64,000 nucleotides of DNA from Streptomyces shenzhenensis (GCF_003688995.1 NZ_PENI01000025.1:62001-126000), one strand, 5' to 3'. Counted from the stretch's first letter, positions 1 through 8,669 are shown. Notes: generated by a model not told the origin, from the letters alone. Made by a program: numbers and translations.

Positions 1-1423
1 CGCCCCCTGGTGGTGGGCCATGCGCCCGCTCGCCGAGTGGATCGGCCGGGTCATGGAGGCCGGGCGTGGCACGTCCGGCGCGCGCACCGCCCTGCTGCAA
101 CCGCAGCGCGCCGCCGAGCAGTGGACCGGCACGGCCCGGCAGGGCGAGGTGGACGGCCCGCTCGCCGACGCCGCCTACGCGCTGGAGCGCGCCCAGGTCG
201 ACTTCGACCTGCTGCACGAGGGAGCCCTGGGCGGGGACCCGGAGCTGCGCCACCGGGCCGATGTCCGCGGCGGCCGGCTGGCCGTGGGCGCGGCGCGCTA
301 CGACCTCGTGGTCGTCCCGCGGTCCCCGACCCTGGACGCGGCCGGGGTGCGCGTGCTGCGGGAGTTCGTGCGCTCCGGCGGCACCGCCGTCGCCGTGGGC
401 CCGTTCGACGCGGACGACGCGGACGGCAACGACCGCTCCCTCGCCCGCTCCCTGGCCGACCTGTTCGGCGACGCGCTGCCGGGCACCCGCGTCCTGGGCG
501 CCGGGCGCGCGGTACGCGTGGCCGACGTCTCCGGTCTGCGTGCTGCAGCCCATGAGGCCGGGGCGGCGGCGGCCGTGCTCGACCCCGCGCGCGATGCGAT
601 CCGGGTGCTGCGTGTGCACCGCGGCACGGACACCGCGTTCCTCCTCAACAACGAGAGCGGTGACGCCGTCGAGACCGTGGCGACCCTCCCGGTGACCGGG
701 GTGCCCGAGCTGTGGGACCCGGCGACGGGCGACACCGGGCCCGCGCCGGTGTACCGGAGCACCAAGCGCGGTCTGCGTGTGCCGCTCGGCTTCGAGCCGT
801 ACCAGACCCGGATCGTCGTGGTCCGCCGCACCGGCCCCACCCCGCCGCACCTGACGGAGGCCGCGCTTCCTGTGCTCGGCGTCGAGCCGGACGGCCGCAC
901 CCTGCGGGTGACCGCGGAGGCCGCCGCGCCCGGCGTCCACCTGCTCACCGGCACCGACGGCGGCCACACCTACCGGGGCACGGTCCGCGTCGACGACCCG
1001 CTCGCGCCGGTCACCCTCGACAACGACTGGACCCTCACCCTGGAGCGCGACGGCGCCACCCCCGTCACCGGCCCCCTCGGCAGCTGGACCGACGTCGACC
1101 GGCTGTTCTCCGGCAGCGGCACCTACAGCACGACCGTCGATGCCACGCCCGCCCTGCTCGCCGGGCGGCGGGTGCTGCTCGACCTCGGCGACGTACGCGA
1201 CGTGGCGGCCGTGACCGTCAACGGCACGGAACTCGGTGCGCTGCTGTGGGCGCCCTTCGTCGTCGACGTCACCGGACTGCTCACCCCGGGACGCAACCGG
1301 CTCGACGTGCGTGTCGCCAACACGCTGTCCAACGAGCGCAACAAGCCGCTGCCGTCCGGGCTGCTCGGCCCCGTCACGCTGCGCTTCCGACGCCGCGTCA
1401 CCGCCCGGCTCACCCGCGTCTGA
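1..1423 (+). CDS. GH106-like alpha-L-rhamnosidase, C-terminal part (5' end outside window)
   Basis: The reading frame is already open at base 2 (A-P-W-W-W-A-M...), so the first in-frame ATG at 20 is internal and the gene begins upstream. About 473 residues are visible. They contain a Rossmann-like segment (YDLVVVPRSPTLDAAGV, with an EFVRSGGTAVAV strand) and a C-terminal beta-sandwich with the NGTELGALLWAPF and LPSGLLGPVTLRF signatures typical of the end of GH106-type rhamnosidases. The likely role is release of terminal L-rhamnose from plant or bacterial glycans. A GH78 rhamnosidase follows 38 bases downstream on the same strand, which supports a rhamnoside-degradation operon. The catalytic part is not visible, so the family assignment rests on the C-terminal domain and context; another beta-sandwich glycosidase is possible. 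Confidence 0.75.
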   Translation, partial: APWWWAMRPLAEWIGRVMEAGRGTSGARTALLQPQRAAEQWTGTARQGEVDGPLADAAYALERAQVDFDLLHEGALGGDPELRHRADVRGGRLAVGAARYDLVVVPRSPTLDAAGVRVLREFVRSGGTAVAVGPFDADDADGNDRSLARSLADLFGDALPGTRVLGAGRAVRVADVSGLRAAAHEAGAAAAVLDPARDAIRVLRVHRGTDTAFLLNNESGDAVETVATLPVTGVPELWDPATGDTGPAPVYRSTKRGLRVPLGFEPYQTRIVVVRRTGPTPPHLTEAALPVLGVEPDGRTLRVTAEAAAPGVHLLTGTDGGHTYRGTVRVDDPLAPVTLDNDWTLTLERDGATPVTGPLGSWTDVDRLFSGSGTYSTTVDATPALLAGRRVLLDLGDVRDVAAVTVNGTELGALLWAPFVVDVTGLLTPGRNRLDVRVANTLSNERNKPLPSGLLGPVTLRFRRRVTARLTRV

Positions 1424-1461
1424 CCCGTCCTGGCCCCGACGCCTCCACCCGTAGGAGCACC

Positions 1462-4400
1462 ATGCACAGATCCCGCTTCCCCGGCGGCCGCCGGCGCCGC
1501 GTCCCCCTGCTGGCCGCCGGGCTCACGGCCTTCGCGACCGTGCTGGCCGGTGCCGTCGGCGCCGACGCCACGACGACCGCCGGCGCCCTCGTGCCGACCC
1601 AGCTGCGCACCCAGCACCTCGACCGGGCCCTCGGCATCGACGACACCACCCCCTCGCTCAGCTGGCGGACCGCCGCCCGCGCCGCCGGCGTCCTCCAGTC
1701 CGGCTACCGGGTCCAGGCCGCCACCAGCCCGGAGCGGCTGCGCGCCGGCCGGCCCGACCTGTGGGACTCCGGCAAGGTCCGCTCGGCCACCCCGGAGACG
1801 ACCTACGCCGGCCGGGCGGTCGGCTCCCGCACCCGCGTGTACTGGCGGGTCATGCTCTGGTCGCAGCACGGGGCCCGGGGGTCCGCCTGGAGCGCCCCCG
1901 CCGTCTTCGAGACCGGACTGACCCGGCAGTCCGACTGGAACGCGGACTGGATCACCCACCCCGACTGGCGGCTCGGCGAGCGCGCCGTGCAGCCGGTCGT
2001 CGTCAGCGTGCCGCGCACCACCGCCCGTTACCTGCGGCTGGACGTCACCCGGCTCGGCCTGCCGCTCGCGGAGGACTTCCCCGCCCGCACCTGGCGGGTG
2101 CAGCTCGGCGAGATCGACGTCCGCGACTCCGTCACCTCCACCACGGGCCTCGCCAAGGGCGCCGCGGTCACCGCGTCGGAGAGCAACACCGTCCGCAAGA
2201 CCTGGGAACCCGCCCTCGCCGTAGACGGGTTGCCCAACAGCGCGCTGCAGACCGCGGCCGGGTACTCCAGCGCCGCGCACTCCGGACCCGACGCCGCCGA
2301 CACCCCGGTCACCCTCACCCTGGACCTGAAGACGGCGAAGACGTTCGACCAGGTGGCGCTCTACCCGCGCGCCGACGTCCTGACCGACGACGGCCGCGTC
2401 CCCGGCTTCCCGGTCGACTACGCGCTCGCCGGCGCGGACCAGGCGTCCGGACCCTTCACCCCGCTCGCCCAGGTCACCGGCCAGCGCCCGCCCGAGCCCT
2501 ATCTGCCCTCCGGACTGCCGCTGCTCGCCGACGACTTCACCTTGCCGCGCGCGGTGCGCAGCGCCCGCCTGTACATCGCCGGCCTCGGCATCTACGACGC
2601 CACGATCAACGGCGAACCGGTCGGCGACGCCGTCCTGGAACCCGCCAACACCGACTACGCCGAACGCGTCCAGTACGCCACCTACGACGTCACCGACCGG
2701 CTGCGGACCGGTGCCAACACCATCGGCGTGGCCCTCGGCAACGGCATGTCCAACGTCGTCAGCACCGCCGACCGCTACCGCAAGCTGTACGGCAACCTCA
2801 GCGACCCGAAGCTGATCGCCCGGCTCGACGTGACCCTGGCCGACGGCAGTGTCCGCACCGTCACCAGCGGCGACGACTGGCGTACCACGCTCGGGCCCAC
2901 CACCTCGTCCAACTGGTACGGCGGCGAGGACTACGACGCGCGCCGGGAGATCCCGCACTGGGACGAGCCGCGCGGCGACCGGCACGACTGGCGCCGGGCC
3001 GTGACCGTGTCAGGGCCCGGCAGCACGGAGCGGCCGGCCCTGCTCAGCGCCCGGGAGACCGAGCCGATCCGGGTCATGGAGACCCTCACGGGCAAGGAGG
3101 TCGACGGCGCGGCCGGCAGCCGCGTCTTCGACCTCGGGCGCAACATCGCCGGCTGGCCGGAGATCACCGTCACCGCACCCGCCGGAACCGAGATCCGCGC
3201 CTACCCCGCCGAGAGCCTCAAGGCCGGACACGCCTTCCAGTCCATCAGCAACGTCGGCGCCCCGCTGTGGGACAGCTACACCGCACGCGGGTCCGGCGCC
3301 GAGACCTGGCATCCGCGGTTCAGCTACCACGGCTTCCGCTACCTGGAACTCAAGGGCGTCCCCGAGGGTGCCACGGTGCGCGTACGGGGCAAGGTCCTGC
3401 ACACCGACAACACCTCCGCCGGCACCTTCACCACCTCCGATCCGCTCGTCAACGACATCCACGGACTGATCCGGGGAGCGATCGAAGGCAACATGATGAG
3501 CGTCCTCACGGACTGCCCGAGCCGGGAGAAGCTCGGCTGGCTGGAACAGGACCAGCTGGTCTTCCCCGCGCTCGCCGGGAACTACGACATGCAGGCCCAC
3601 CTGCGCAAGATCGTCCGGGACATGGCCGACGCGCAGACCGCGGACGGGCTGGTGCCGAGCACCGTACCGGAGTACACGAACCTGCCCGGCGCCTACCGCA
3701 ACGACGCCAACTGGGGCGGCGCCTTCGTCCTGGTGCCCTGGCAGCTGTACACCACCTACGGCGACCGGTCCACGCTGAGCACCTACTACCCGCGCATGCG
3801 GCAGTATGCCGCCTTCCTGGAGAACCAGGTCTCCGGCGGCATCCTGGACTACGGCCTCGGCGACTGGTTCACCCCCGACCGGACCTTCCCGCGCGCGGTG
3901 GCCGGCACCTACGGCTACTGGCGGGTCGTCGACACCCTCGGCCGGATCGCCGACGTCCTCGGCGACCGGGCCGCGGCCGCGGAGTACCGGGCGAAGGCCG
4001 ACGCGAGCGCGAAGGCGCTCGCCGCCAAGTACTACGACACCGCCACCGGCAGCTTCGGGGGCGGCGGACAGGGCGCCGAGGCCCTGGCACTCGACATGGG
4101 CGCCTACCCGGCGGGGGAGCGGGACCGCCTGCTCGCCCACTTCACGACGTCCGTCGAGAACGCGGGACACCATCTGGTGCTCGGTGAGATCTCGCTGCCG
4201 GCCGCCTTCCGTGTGCTGTCCGCGGCGGGCCGGGACGACATCGTGCTGCGCATCGCCACACAGACGACGAGCCCCAGCTACGGCTACCAAGTCCGGGCCG
4301 GGAACACGACGTTGGGCGAATCCTGGGACGGCGGCCCCGGCCAGTCGCAGAACCACTTCATGCTCGGCGCCATCGACGGGTGGTTCATCGGCCGGGTCGC

Positions 4401-4722
4401 GGGCATCGCGCAGACGGCCGACTCGGTCGGGTACGCGAAGCTGCTCATCGACCCCGCCGTCGAGGGCGACATGACGTCCGCCTCCGGCTCGTACACCACC
4501 CCGTACGGTGTGGCACACACGGAGTGGCGGCGGGAATCCGGCCGCTTCCGGCTGACCGTGGACGTGCCCGCGGGCAGCACGGCGGAGGTCCATGTCCCGG
4601 CGGACGCGGGTCACGCCGAGGCCCCCGCCGGCGCACACCTGCTGCGCACCGAGGGCTCGGACGCGGTGTACGAGGTGGGCTCCGGCCACTGGACCTTCCG
4701 CTCGGCACTGAACCGGCCGTGA
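1462..4722 (+). CDS. Secreted GH78 alpha-L-rhamnosidase with inserted CBM67-like module
   Basis: The protein has 1086 residues. The start ATG 1462 has a GGAG Shine-Dalgarno 6 bases upstream and opens a Sec signal (R-rich n-region, hydrophobic residues about 12-32); the frame stays open much further upstream, but that part shadows the previous gene. The N-terminal beta-sandwich is followed at about residues 175-350 by a discoidin-like insertion (YLRLDVTRLG, GEIDVRDS, WEPALAVDG) resembling the rhamnose-binding CBM67 of Streptomyces GH78 enzymes. Then come the GH78 N domain (IYDATINGEPVGD), a concanavalin-like sheet and an (alpha/alpha)6 barrel. The barrel carries DCPSREKLGW, with Glu689 as the likely general acid, and TTLGESWDGG, with Glu953 as the likely base. 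The enzyme cleaves terminal alpha-L-rhamnose outside the cell. It probably shares a transcript with the preceding GH106-like gene. Confidence 0.93.
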   Translation: MHRSRFPGGRRRRVPLLAAGLTAFATVLAGAVGADATTTAGALVPTQLRTQHLDRALGIDDTTPSLSWRTAARAAGVLQSGYRVQAATSPERLRAGRPDLWDSGKVRSATPETTYAGRAVGSRTRVYWRVMLWSQHGARGSAWSAPAVFETGLTRQSDWNADWITHPDWRLGERAVQPVVVSVPRTTARYLRLDVTRLGLPLAEDFPARTWRVQLGEIDVRDSVTSTTGLAKGAAVTASESNTVRKTWEPALAVDGLPNSALQTAAGYSSAAHSGPDAADTPVTLTLDLKTAKTFDQVALYPRADVLTDDGRVPGFPVDYALAGADQASGPFTPLAQVTGQRPPEPYLPSGLPLLADDFTLPRAVRSARLYIAGLGIYDATINGEPVGDAVLEPANTDYAERVQYATYDVTDRLRTGANTIGVALGNGMSNVVSTADRYRKLYGNLSDPKLIARLDVTLADGSVRTVTSGDDWRTTLGPTTSSNWYGGEDYDARREIPHWDEPRGDRHDWRRAVTVSGPGSTERPALLSARETEPIRVMETLTGKEVDGAAGSRVFDLGRNIAGWPEITVTAPAGTEIRAYPAESLKAGHAFQSISNVGAPLWDSYTARGSGAETWHPRFSYHGFRYLELKGVPEGATVRVRGKVLHTDNTSAGTFTTSDPLVNDIHGLIRGAIEGNMMSVLTDCPSREKLGWLEQDQLVFPALAGNYDMQAHLRKIVRDMADAQTADGLVPSTVPEYTNLPGAYRNDANWGGAFVLVPWQLYTTYGDRSTLSTYYPRMRQYAAFLENQVSGGILDYGLGDWFTPDRTFPRAVAGTYGYWRVVDTLGRIADVLGDRAAAAEYRAKADASAKALAAKYYDTATGSFGGGGQGAEALALDMGAYPAGERDRLLAHFTTSVENAGHHLVLGEISLPAAFRVLSAAGRDDIVLRIATQTTSPSYGYQVRAGNTTLGESWDGGPGQSQNHFMLGAIDGWFIGRVAGIAQTADSVGYAKLLIDPAVEGDMTSASGSYTTPYGVAHTEWRRESGRFRLTVDVPAGSTAEVHVPADAGHAEAPAGAHLLRTEGSDAVYEVGSGHWTFRSALNRP

Positions 4723-4886
4723 CCTTCCCACCAGGGCCGGCGCCCGCACCTGCCGCGGCGCGGAGCACGGGTCGCCGAGCGCCGCGCGCGGACCTAGCGT
4801 GTGAGGCGTACGGACGCTCTCCCATGACCGGGAAGCCCGCTGGTCCCGTGGGCCGTGGCGGCGCCGGCCCCAGGAGGAGGAGAACC

Positions 4887-5072
4887 ATGGCCAAGCGTGA
4901 CGACATCAACATGGAGAAGACGGTCCAGGAGTGGGCGGACCGCCTCGTCAGCGAACAAGGCACGGCGATGGACAAGGACCACGCCCGCCAGTTCGTCCGC
5001 GGCGTCTACCGCTCGGCCCAGGACGACCTGCTCGACCGCAACGCACAGGCGGAGTACGAGCGGGAGGAGTGA
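4887..5072 (+). CDS. Small hydrophilic protein, 61 aa, function unknown
   Basis: ATG 4887 is preceded by a repeated GGAGGAGGAG Shine-Dalgarno. The 61-residue product begins MAKRDDINMEKTVQEWADR, is highly charged and predicted mostly helical, and has no signal peptide or membrane segment. It contains a VQEWADRL helix and a DHARQFVRGVYRSAQDDLL helix. The open frame extends upstream to 4380 but that portion is antisense-type shadow of the rhamnosidase. A 164-base gap separates it from the rhamnosidase, so it may have its own promoter. A strong hairpin lies 15 bases after its stop. I do not recognise the family; the coding call rests on the ribosome binding site and high third-position GC. Confidence 0.65.
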   Translation: MAKRDDINMEKTVQEWADRLVSEQGTAMDKDHARQFVRGVYRSAQDDLLDRNAQAEYEREE

Positions 5073-5087
5073 CGCCCGGGCCTCACG

Positions 5088-5127
5088 GGGGCGGTTCCAG
5101 GTGCTTTCCGGCACCCGGAACCGCCCC
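5088..5127. terminator. Bidirectional hairpin terminator between convergent genes
   Basis: Arms 5088-5104 and 5111-5127 pair over 17 positions with one mismatch around the 6-base loop TTTCCG. It lies between the small protein gene and the end of the aldo/keto reductase, both of which read into it. There is no clear T-tract, as is usual in Streptomyces. Confidence 0.75.
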
Positions 5128-5175
5128 GCGCCGTGTCCCCGGCCGGTGTTCCGCGCGGGGCACGCCGGGGGCGGC

Positions 5176-6120
5176 TCAGTCGAGCGGAATCGGGGCCGAC
5201 CGGGAGGGCACGGCGTCGAGGGCGGTGCGTGTCGCCTCGTCGAGTGCGACCGTGCCCGCCGCGATGTTCTCCTCCAGGTGGCCGGTGTCCGCGGTGCCGG
5301 GGATGAGGAGGACGTGCTCGGCGTGCCGCAGCAGCCAGGCCAGGCCGACCTGGGACGGAGTGCGGCCGAGGGACCGTGCCGCGGCGAGCACGGCCGGTTC
5401 CTCGGTCACCTTCGGCCTGCCCGGGAAGGCGCCGCCGAGCGGGAAGAACGGAACCCAGGCGATGCCCTCGGCGGCGCACAGCCGGAGCAGCTCCTCGTCG
5501 GCGCGGCTCACCAGGCTGTAGGCGTTCTGGACGCAGACGATGCCGGCCGGGAGGGCCCGGTGCAGCACGTCGTACGTGACGCCGCTCAGGCCGATCGCGC
5601 CGATCTTGCCCTCGTCGCGCAGCCCGGTCAGCACCGCGAGCTGGTCGTCCAGGTCGACCACCTGATCGCCCTCGGCCCGCAGCCCCGGGCCGGCGTCCAG
5701 GCGCCGCAGGTTCACGACCGGGACCCGGTCGACGCCGAGGGCGGTGAGGTTGGCCTCGACGCTCGCCCGCAGCTGCTCGGGCCGCTGTGCGGGGCGCAGC
5801 GGCAGGGGTCCGTCCGGATCGGGGTCGGCGCCGACCTTGCTCACGACGAGGACGTCGTCCTGCGGGCGGATCGCCTCGCGGATCAGGTCGTTGACGAATC
5901 CGTCGCCGTAGAACTGCGCGGTGTCGATGTGGTCGACGCCCAGTTCGACCGCGCGGCGCAGCAGCGCGACGCCGGCCTTGCGGTCGTCGTGCAGCCGCGA
6001 CAGCTGCATGGCTCCGTAGCCGATACGGGACACGGTGCGGCCGGCCAGCGGGCCGGGGCCGCCTGGGCGCGGTGCGCCGGCGGCCGTGACGTCGGTGGAA
6101 GGGGTGTCGGCAGAGGTCAT
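5176..6120 (-). CDS. Aldo/keto reductase family oxidoreductase
   Basis: The product has 314 residues with ATG at 6120. The TIM-barrel aldo/keto reductase pattern is clear: RIGYGAMQL at the N-terminus, HIDTAQFYG supplying the catalytic Asp and Tyr, VVSKVG supplying the Lys, GAIGLSGV, the YSLVSR strand, and LLRHAEHVLLIPGT near the C-terminus. These enzymes reduce aldehydes or ketones with NADPH. The strand that usually ends in the fourth catalytic residue, His, reads VPVVNLRRL here, so Asn replaces it. The gene is divergent from a TetR regulator across an 84-base region holding two palindromic operators, so that TetR protein very probably represses it. The physiological substrate is unknown. 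Confidence 0.9.
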   Translation of the reverse strand: MTSADTPSTDVTAAGAPRPGGPGPLAGRTVSRIGYGAMQLSRLHDDRKAGVALLRRAVELGVDHIDTAQFYGDGFVNDLIREAIRPQDDVLVVSKVGADPDPDGPLPLRPAQRPEQLRASVEANLTALGVDRVPVVNLRRLDAGPGLRAEGDQVVDLDDQLAVLTGLRDEGKIGAIGLSGVTYDVLHRALPAGIVCVQNAYSLVSRADEELLRLCAAEGIAWVPFFPLGGAFPGRPKVTEEPAVLAAARSLGRTPSQVGLAWLLRHAEHVLLIPGTADTGHLEENIAAGTVALDEATRTALDAVPSRSAPIPLD

Positions 6121-6150
6121 GGGAGAACCGTCCCCGTGAGATGATGGGAG

Positions 6151-6205
6151 AAGCGGAGGTTCCTCCGCTTGCCTGACCGTAACACAACCGGAGGTTCCTC
6201 CGCTT
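6151..6205. promoter_or_regulatory. Two tandem TetR-type operators between AKR and tetR
   Basis: Site 1, 6151-6170, is AAGCGGAGGTTCCTCCGCTT: two 9-base arms in perfect inverted symmetry around TT. Site 2, 6186-6205, has the same right arm and a left arm AACCGGAGG with a single change. Their centres are 35 bases apart. They fill the divergent promoter region, and the right end of site 2 abuts the TTG start proposed for the TetR gene; the GGAGG of site 2 is also the best ribosome binding site for that start. Binding is inferred, not shown. Confidence 0.8.
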
Positions 6206-6831
6206 TGACTCCGCCGGATCAGGCGCCCACGGGCGCCCCAGCCGACCCGCCCGCTGGTCCCGACCGCCCGGTCCGCGCCGACGCGCGCCGCAACCGCGAC
6301 AAGCTCGTCGCCGCCGCCAGGTCCGCCTTCGCGGCCAGTGACGACACCGTCGCGCTTGAGGCGATCGCACGTTCGGCCGACGTCGGCATCGGCACGCTCT
6401 ACCGCCACTTCCCCACCCGTGAGGCCCTCGTCGAGGCCGTCTACGCCGCCGAACTCGACGACGTGGCCACGAGCGCGCCCGCCCTGCTCGACGCGTTCCC
6501 GCCCGAAGTCGCCCTGCGCGCCTGGATGGACCGCTACGCGGCGTTCGTCGCGACGAAGCGTGGCATGCTCGACACGCTCCGCGCGGGCTGGGCCTCGGGA
6601 CGCATCGCGACCGCCACCACGCGGGAGCGCATCACCGCCGCGCTCGGCGCGATCCTCGCGGCCGGTGCGCGTGCGGGTTCCCTTCGGGCGGATGTGGCCC
6701 CGGAGGACGCGACCGTGATGGTGCTCGGTGTGTTCGTGGCCACGGCGGGTGACGATACGCCCGAGCGGACCGCCCGGCTGCTGGACCTCGTCGTCGACGC
6801 CCTGCGCCCGCGACCCGAGCCGGAGAGCTGA
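6205..6831 (+). CDS. TetR-family transcriptional repressor
   Basis: The product is about 208 residues. The N-terminal helix-turn-helix is at about residues 28-75 (RDKLVAAARSAF, IARSADVGIGTLYRHFPTREALV), followed by a ligand domain with the RAWMDRYAAFVATKRGM segment common in TetR proteins of this subfamily. I chose TTG 6205 because GGAGG lies 10 bases upstream; TTG 6169 is in frame but falls inside operator 1. It probably represses itself and the divergent aldo/keto reductase through the paired operators. The inducer is unknown. The last 60 codons and the bases just beyond the stop are repeated 249 bases downstream. Confidence 0.88.
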   Translation: MTPPDQAPTGAPADPPAGPDRPVRADARRNRDKLVAAARSAFAASDDTVALEAIARSADVGIGTLYRHFPTREALVEAVYAAELDDVATSAPALLDAFPPEVALRAWMDRYAAFVATKRGMLDTLRAGWASGRIATATTRERITAALGAILAAGARAGSLRADVAPEDATVMVLGVFVATAGDDTPERTARLLDLVVDALRPRPEPES

Positions 6832-7092
6832 CGGGGCCGGGCGGACTGGCCGCGGCGGCGGGTGTCGTGCGGACGTGGGCAAGGCTCCCGGCTGGGGGTG
6901 ATCCTCGCGGCCGGTGCGCGTGCGGGTTCCCTTCGGGCGGATGTGGCTCCGGAGGACGCGACCGTGATGGTGCTCGGTGTGTTCGTGGCCACGGCGGGTG
7001 ACGATACGCCCGAGCGGACCGCCCGGCTGCTGGACCTCGTCGTCGACGCCCTGCGCCCGCGACCCGAGCCGGAGAGCTGACGGGACCGGGCG
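6651..7092. repeat. Direct duplication of the tetR 3' end (6651-6843 and 6900-7092)
   Basis: The 193-base copies differ at only two positions: 6699 C versus 6948 T, a silent GCC/GCT change, and 6836 G versus 7085 A, after the stop. The offset is 249 bases, a multiple of three. A 56-base unique segment separates the copies. The near-identity implies a recent duplication. Confidence 0.93.
6900..7080 (+). pseudogene. Duplicated C-terminal fragment of the TetR gene
   Basis: This stretch encodes ILAAGARAGSLRADVAPEDA... to the same PRPEPES end as the intact TetR protein, without the DNA-binding domain. An open frame reaches back to an ATG at 6862 (MSCGRGQGSRLGV), but there is no convincing ribosome binding site and the first 13 residues do not resemble a protein family. 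If expressed, it would be only the last dimerisation helices. The most economical reading is a dead duplicate. Confidence 0.75.
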
Positions 7093-7128
7093 TCGGTCGG
7101 GCTTCCCGGCGCGGGCTTCGGCAGCCGT

Positions 7129-8643
7129 TCACGAACCTGCGCGCGGTGCCCGGTCGGGGATCTGGATACCGTAGTGGGCGATCTTGCGGTACACGGTCGC
7201 GCGGCTCATGCCGAGCCGCTCCGCCGCCTGGGCCACGGTGATCGTGGGATCGGTCAGACAGCGCACTATCTCGTCCCGCTCCAGCCGCTCCAGGAGGCTG
7301 AGCCGGCGGCCCGGGTCGGCGAACACCTCGGCGGGCAGGTGCTGGACGTCGATGGTGTCCGTGCGGGACGCGGCCTCACGCACCGCGCGCCGCAACTGCC
7401 GTGCGTTCTCCGGCCACTGATGGTCCGTCAGGGCCCGGCCCGCGGCGGACGTGAACCCGATGGCCCGGCCGCGGTGGCGGCGCGCGAAGAGGTGCGCCAG
7501 CGGGAGGATGTCGTCCGGACGGAAACGCAGCGCCGGCACTTCCACCACGGCACCCACCAGGGACCGCACGGCTTCGGGGATCAGGTCGTACGCCTCGGCG
7601 GTGAGCACGAACGGCTGCGGCCGGGGCAGCGGTGTCGCGGCGGCCGGGCGACGAGCCGCCGCCAGCACCTCGGCGAGCCGGTCGGCCGCCCGTGCCGGGA
7701 GCGAGTCCACCGCCTCCAGCACCACACAGGTGTCGTCCTTGGCCAGCTCCGGAGCCCACAGGCTCAGCCACGGCTCGACGTCGGCGTCGCTCGGCGGCCG
7801 GACGCCGAGCAGCCGCTCCCGGGGCAGTGCCGCCCGCCGCGCGAGGCAGGCCAGCGCGGTCTTGCCCGCCCCCGGCTCGCCCACGACGGCGACCACGTCA
7901 CCCGCGACCATGGCGGCCTCGGCCCGGTCGACCGCCTGCGTCCAGCACACCGACAGCGGCTCCGCCGCCTCCTGCTCCGCCGGGCCCGCGGACTGCACCC
8001 GGAACACCTCGCCGCGCGGCACGGAACGCTCCGGGCGCCCGCCTCCGCGCCCCCGGGCCTGCATGAGCGCCGCCGTGTTGCCCGCCGCGGCCTGCGCCAG
8101 CGCCAGCAGCAGCGCCGACGAGGCGTCGGACCAGGTGGTCAGATTGACGCTGCCTGCCACGTCACCCGTGGCCGGATCCAGTACCGGCACGGCGGCACAG
8201 GTGAATCCGCGCAGATCGGAGCAGTAGTGCTCGTCGGCCCGCACGAGGGAGGGCGCCCGGTCGGCCAGCGCGAGCCCGAGCCCGTTGGTGCCCACGTTCT
8301 GCTCGGCGTAGTAGAAACCGGGGGCCAGATGGACACGGTCCAGGGCACGGTCGAACGAGAGGTCGTCCGACATCCGGCACAGCACCAGCCCGTCACCGCC
8401 GGTGATCATCAGGCTCACCGGTTCGTCGGCCAGGGTCGCCCGCAGCCCCCGCAGCACCTCACGGCCGCACTCGAACAGCAGCGACTCCGTGTCGACGGAA
8501 CCCGTGAACACGGGCTGTACATGGTCGGCCGCCACACCGTAGCGCCGGCTGCGCTGCCAGGACGCGCGCAACCGCGGAGCCAGGGCGTCGGTCCCGCCGT
8601 CGTCTCCCGGCGGGCCGGCGTGGAGGATCCGCGGCCCGCTCAT
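7129..8643 (-). CDS. AcoR/MimR-type activator: GAF, AAA+, Fis helix-turn-helix
   Basis: The product is about 504 residues. An N-terminal GAF-like region (about 60-200) carries MITGGDGLVLCRMSDD, EQNVGTNGLG and DLRGFTCAAVPVLDPATGDVAGSVNLT, typical of AcoR-like proteins. The AAA+ domain (about 240-430) has Walker A GEPGAGKTAL and a degenerate Walker B (CVVLEAVDSLP). The C-terminus is a Fis helix-turn-helix (TVAQAAERLGMSRATVYRKI). The sigma-54 contact motif GAFTGA is absent, as expected in Streptomyces, which lacks sigma-54. It is divergent from an amidohydrolase/DUF59 pair, the same pairing seen for MimR in propane-monooxygenase loci, so it likely activates that pair. ATG 8643 overlaps the stop of a 9-codon upstream frame; GTG 8655 is the alternative start but lacks a ribosome binding site. 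Confidence 0.85.
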   Translation of the reverse strand: MSGPRILHAGPPGDDGGTDALAPRLRASWQRSRRYGVAADHVQPVFTGSVDTESLLFECGREVLRGLRATLADEPVSLMITGGDGLVLCRMSDDLSFDRALDRVHLAPGFYYAEQNVGTNGLGLALADRAPSLVRADEHYCSDLRGFTCAAVPVLDPATGDVAGSVNLTTWSDASSALLLALAQAAAGNTAALMQARGRGGGRPERSVPRGEVFRVQSAGPAEQEAAEPLSVCWTQAVDRAEAAMVAGDVVAVVGEPGAGKTALACLARRAALPRERLLGVRPPSDADVEPWLSLWAPELAKDDTCVVLEAVDSLPARAADRLAEVLAAARRPAAATPLPRPQPFVLTAEAYDLIPEAVRSLVGAVVEVPALRFRPDDILPLAHLFARRHRGRAIGFTSAAGRALTDHQWPENARQLRRAVREAASRTDTIDVQHLPAEVFADPGRRLSLLERLERDEIVRCLTDPTITVAQAAERLGMSRATVYRKIAHYGIQIPDRAPRAGS

Positions 8644-8669
8644 CGCGCCGTCCACCGAAACTCGTCCAT
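8640..8669 (-). other. Possible 9-codon leader frame coupled to the activator gene
   Basis: On the minus strand GTGGAGG is followed 5 bases later by an ATG (8669) encoding MDEFRWTAR and a TGA. That TGA overlaps the ATG of the activator in an ATGA arrangement. It has the only good ribosome binding site in the region, so translation of the activator may depend on reading this frame. It could be chance. Confidence 0.35.

Noticed and set aside
712..1461. N-terminal extension of the GH78 reading frame back to 712
   Set aside because: It overlaps the GH106-like gene in another frame, has no family similarity, and the ATG at 1462 with ribosome binding site and signal peptide is the natural start.
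5006..6370. Minus-strand 450-codon frame over the aldo/keto reductase
   Set aside because: Different frame from the reductase, composition typical of a shadow, no recognisable domain.
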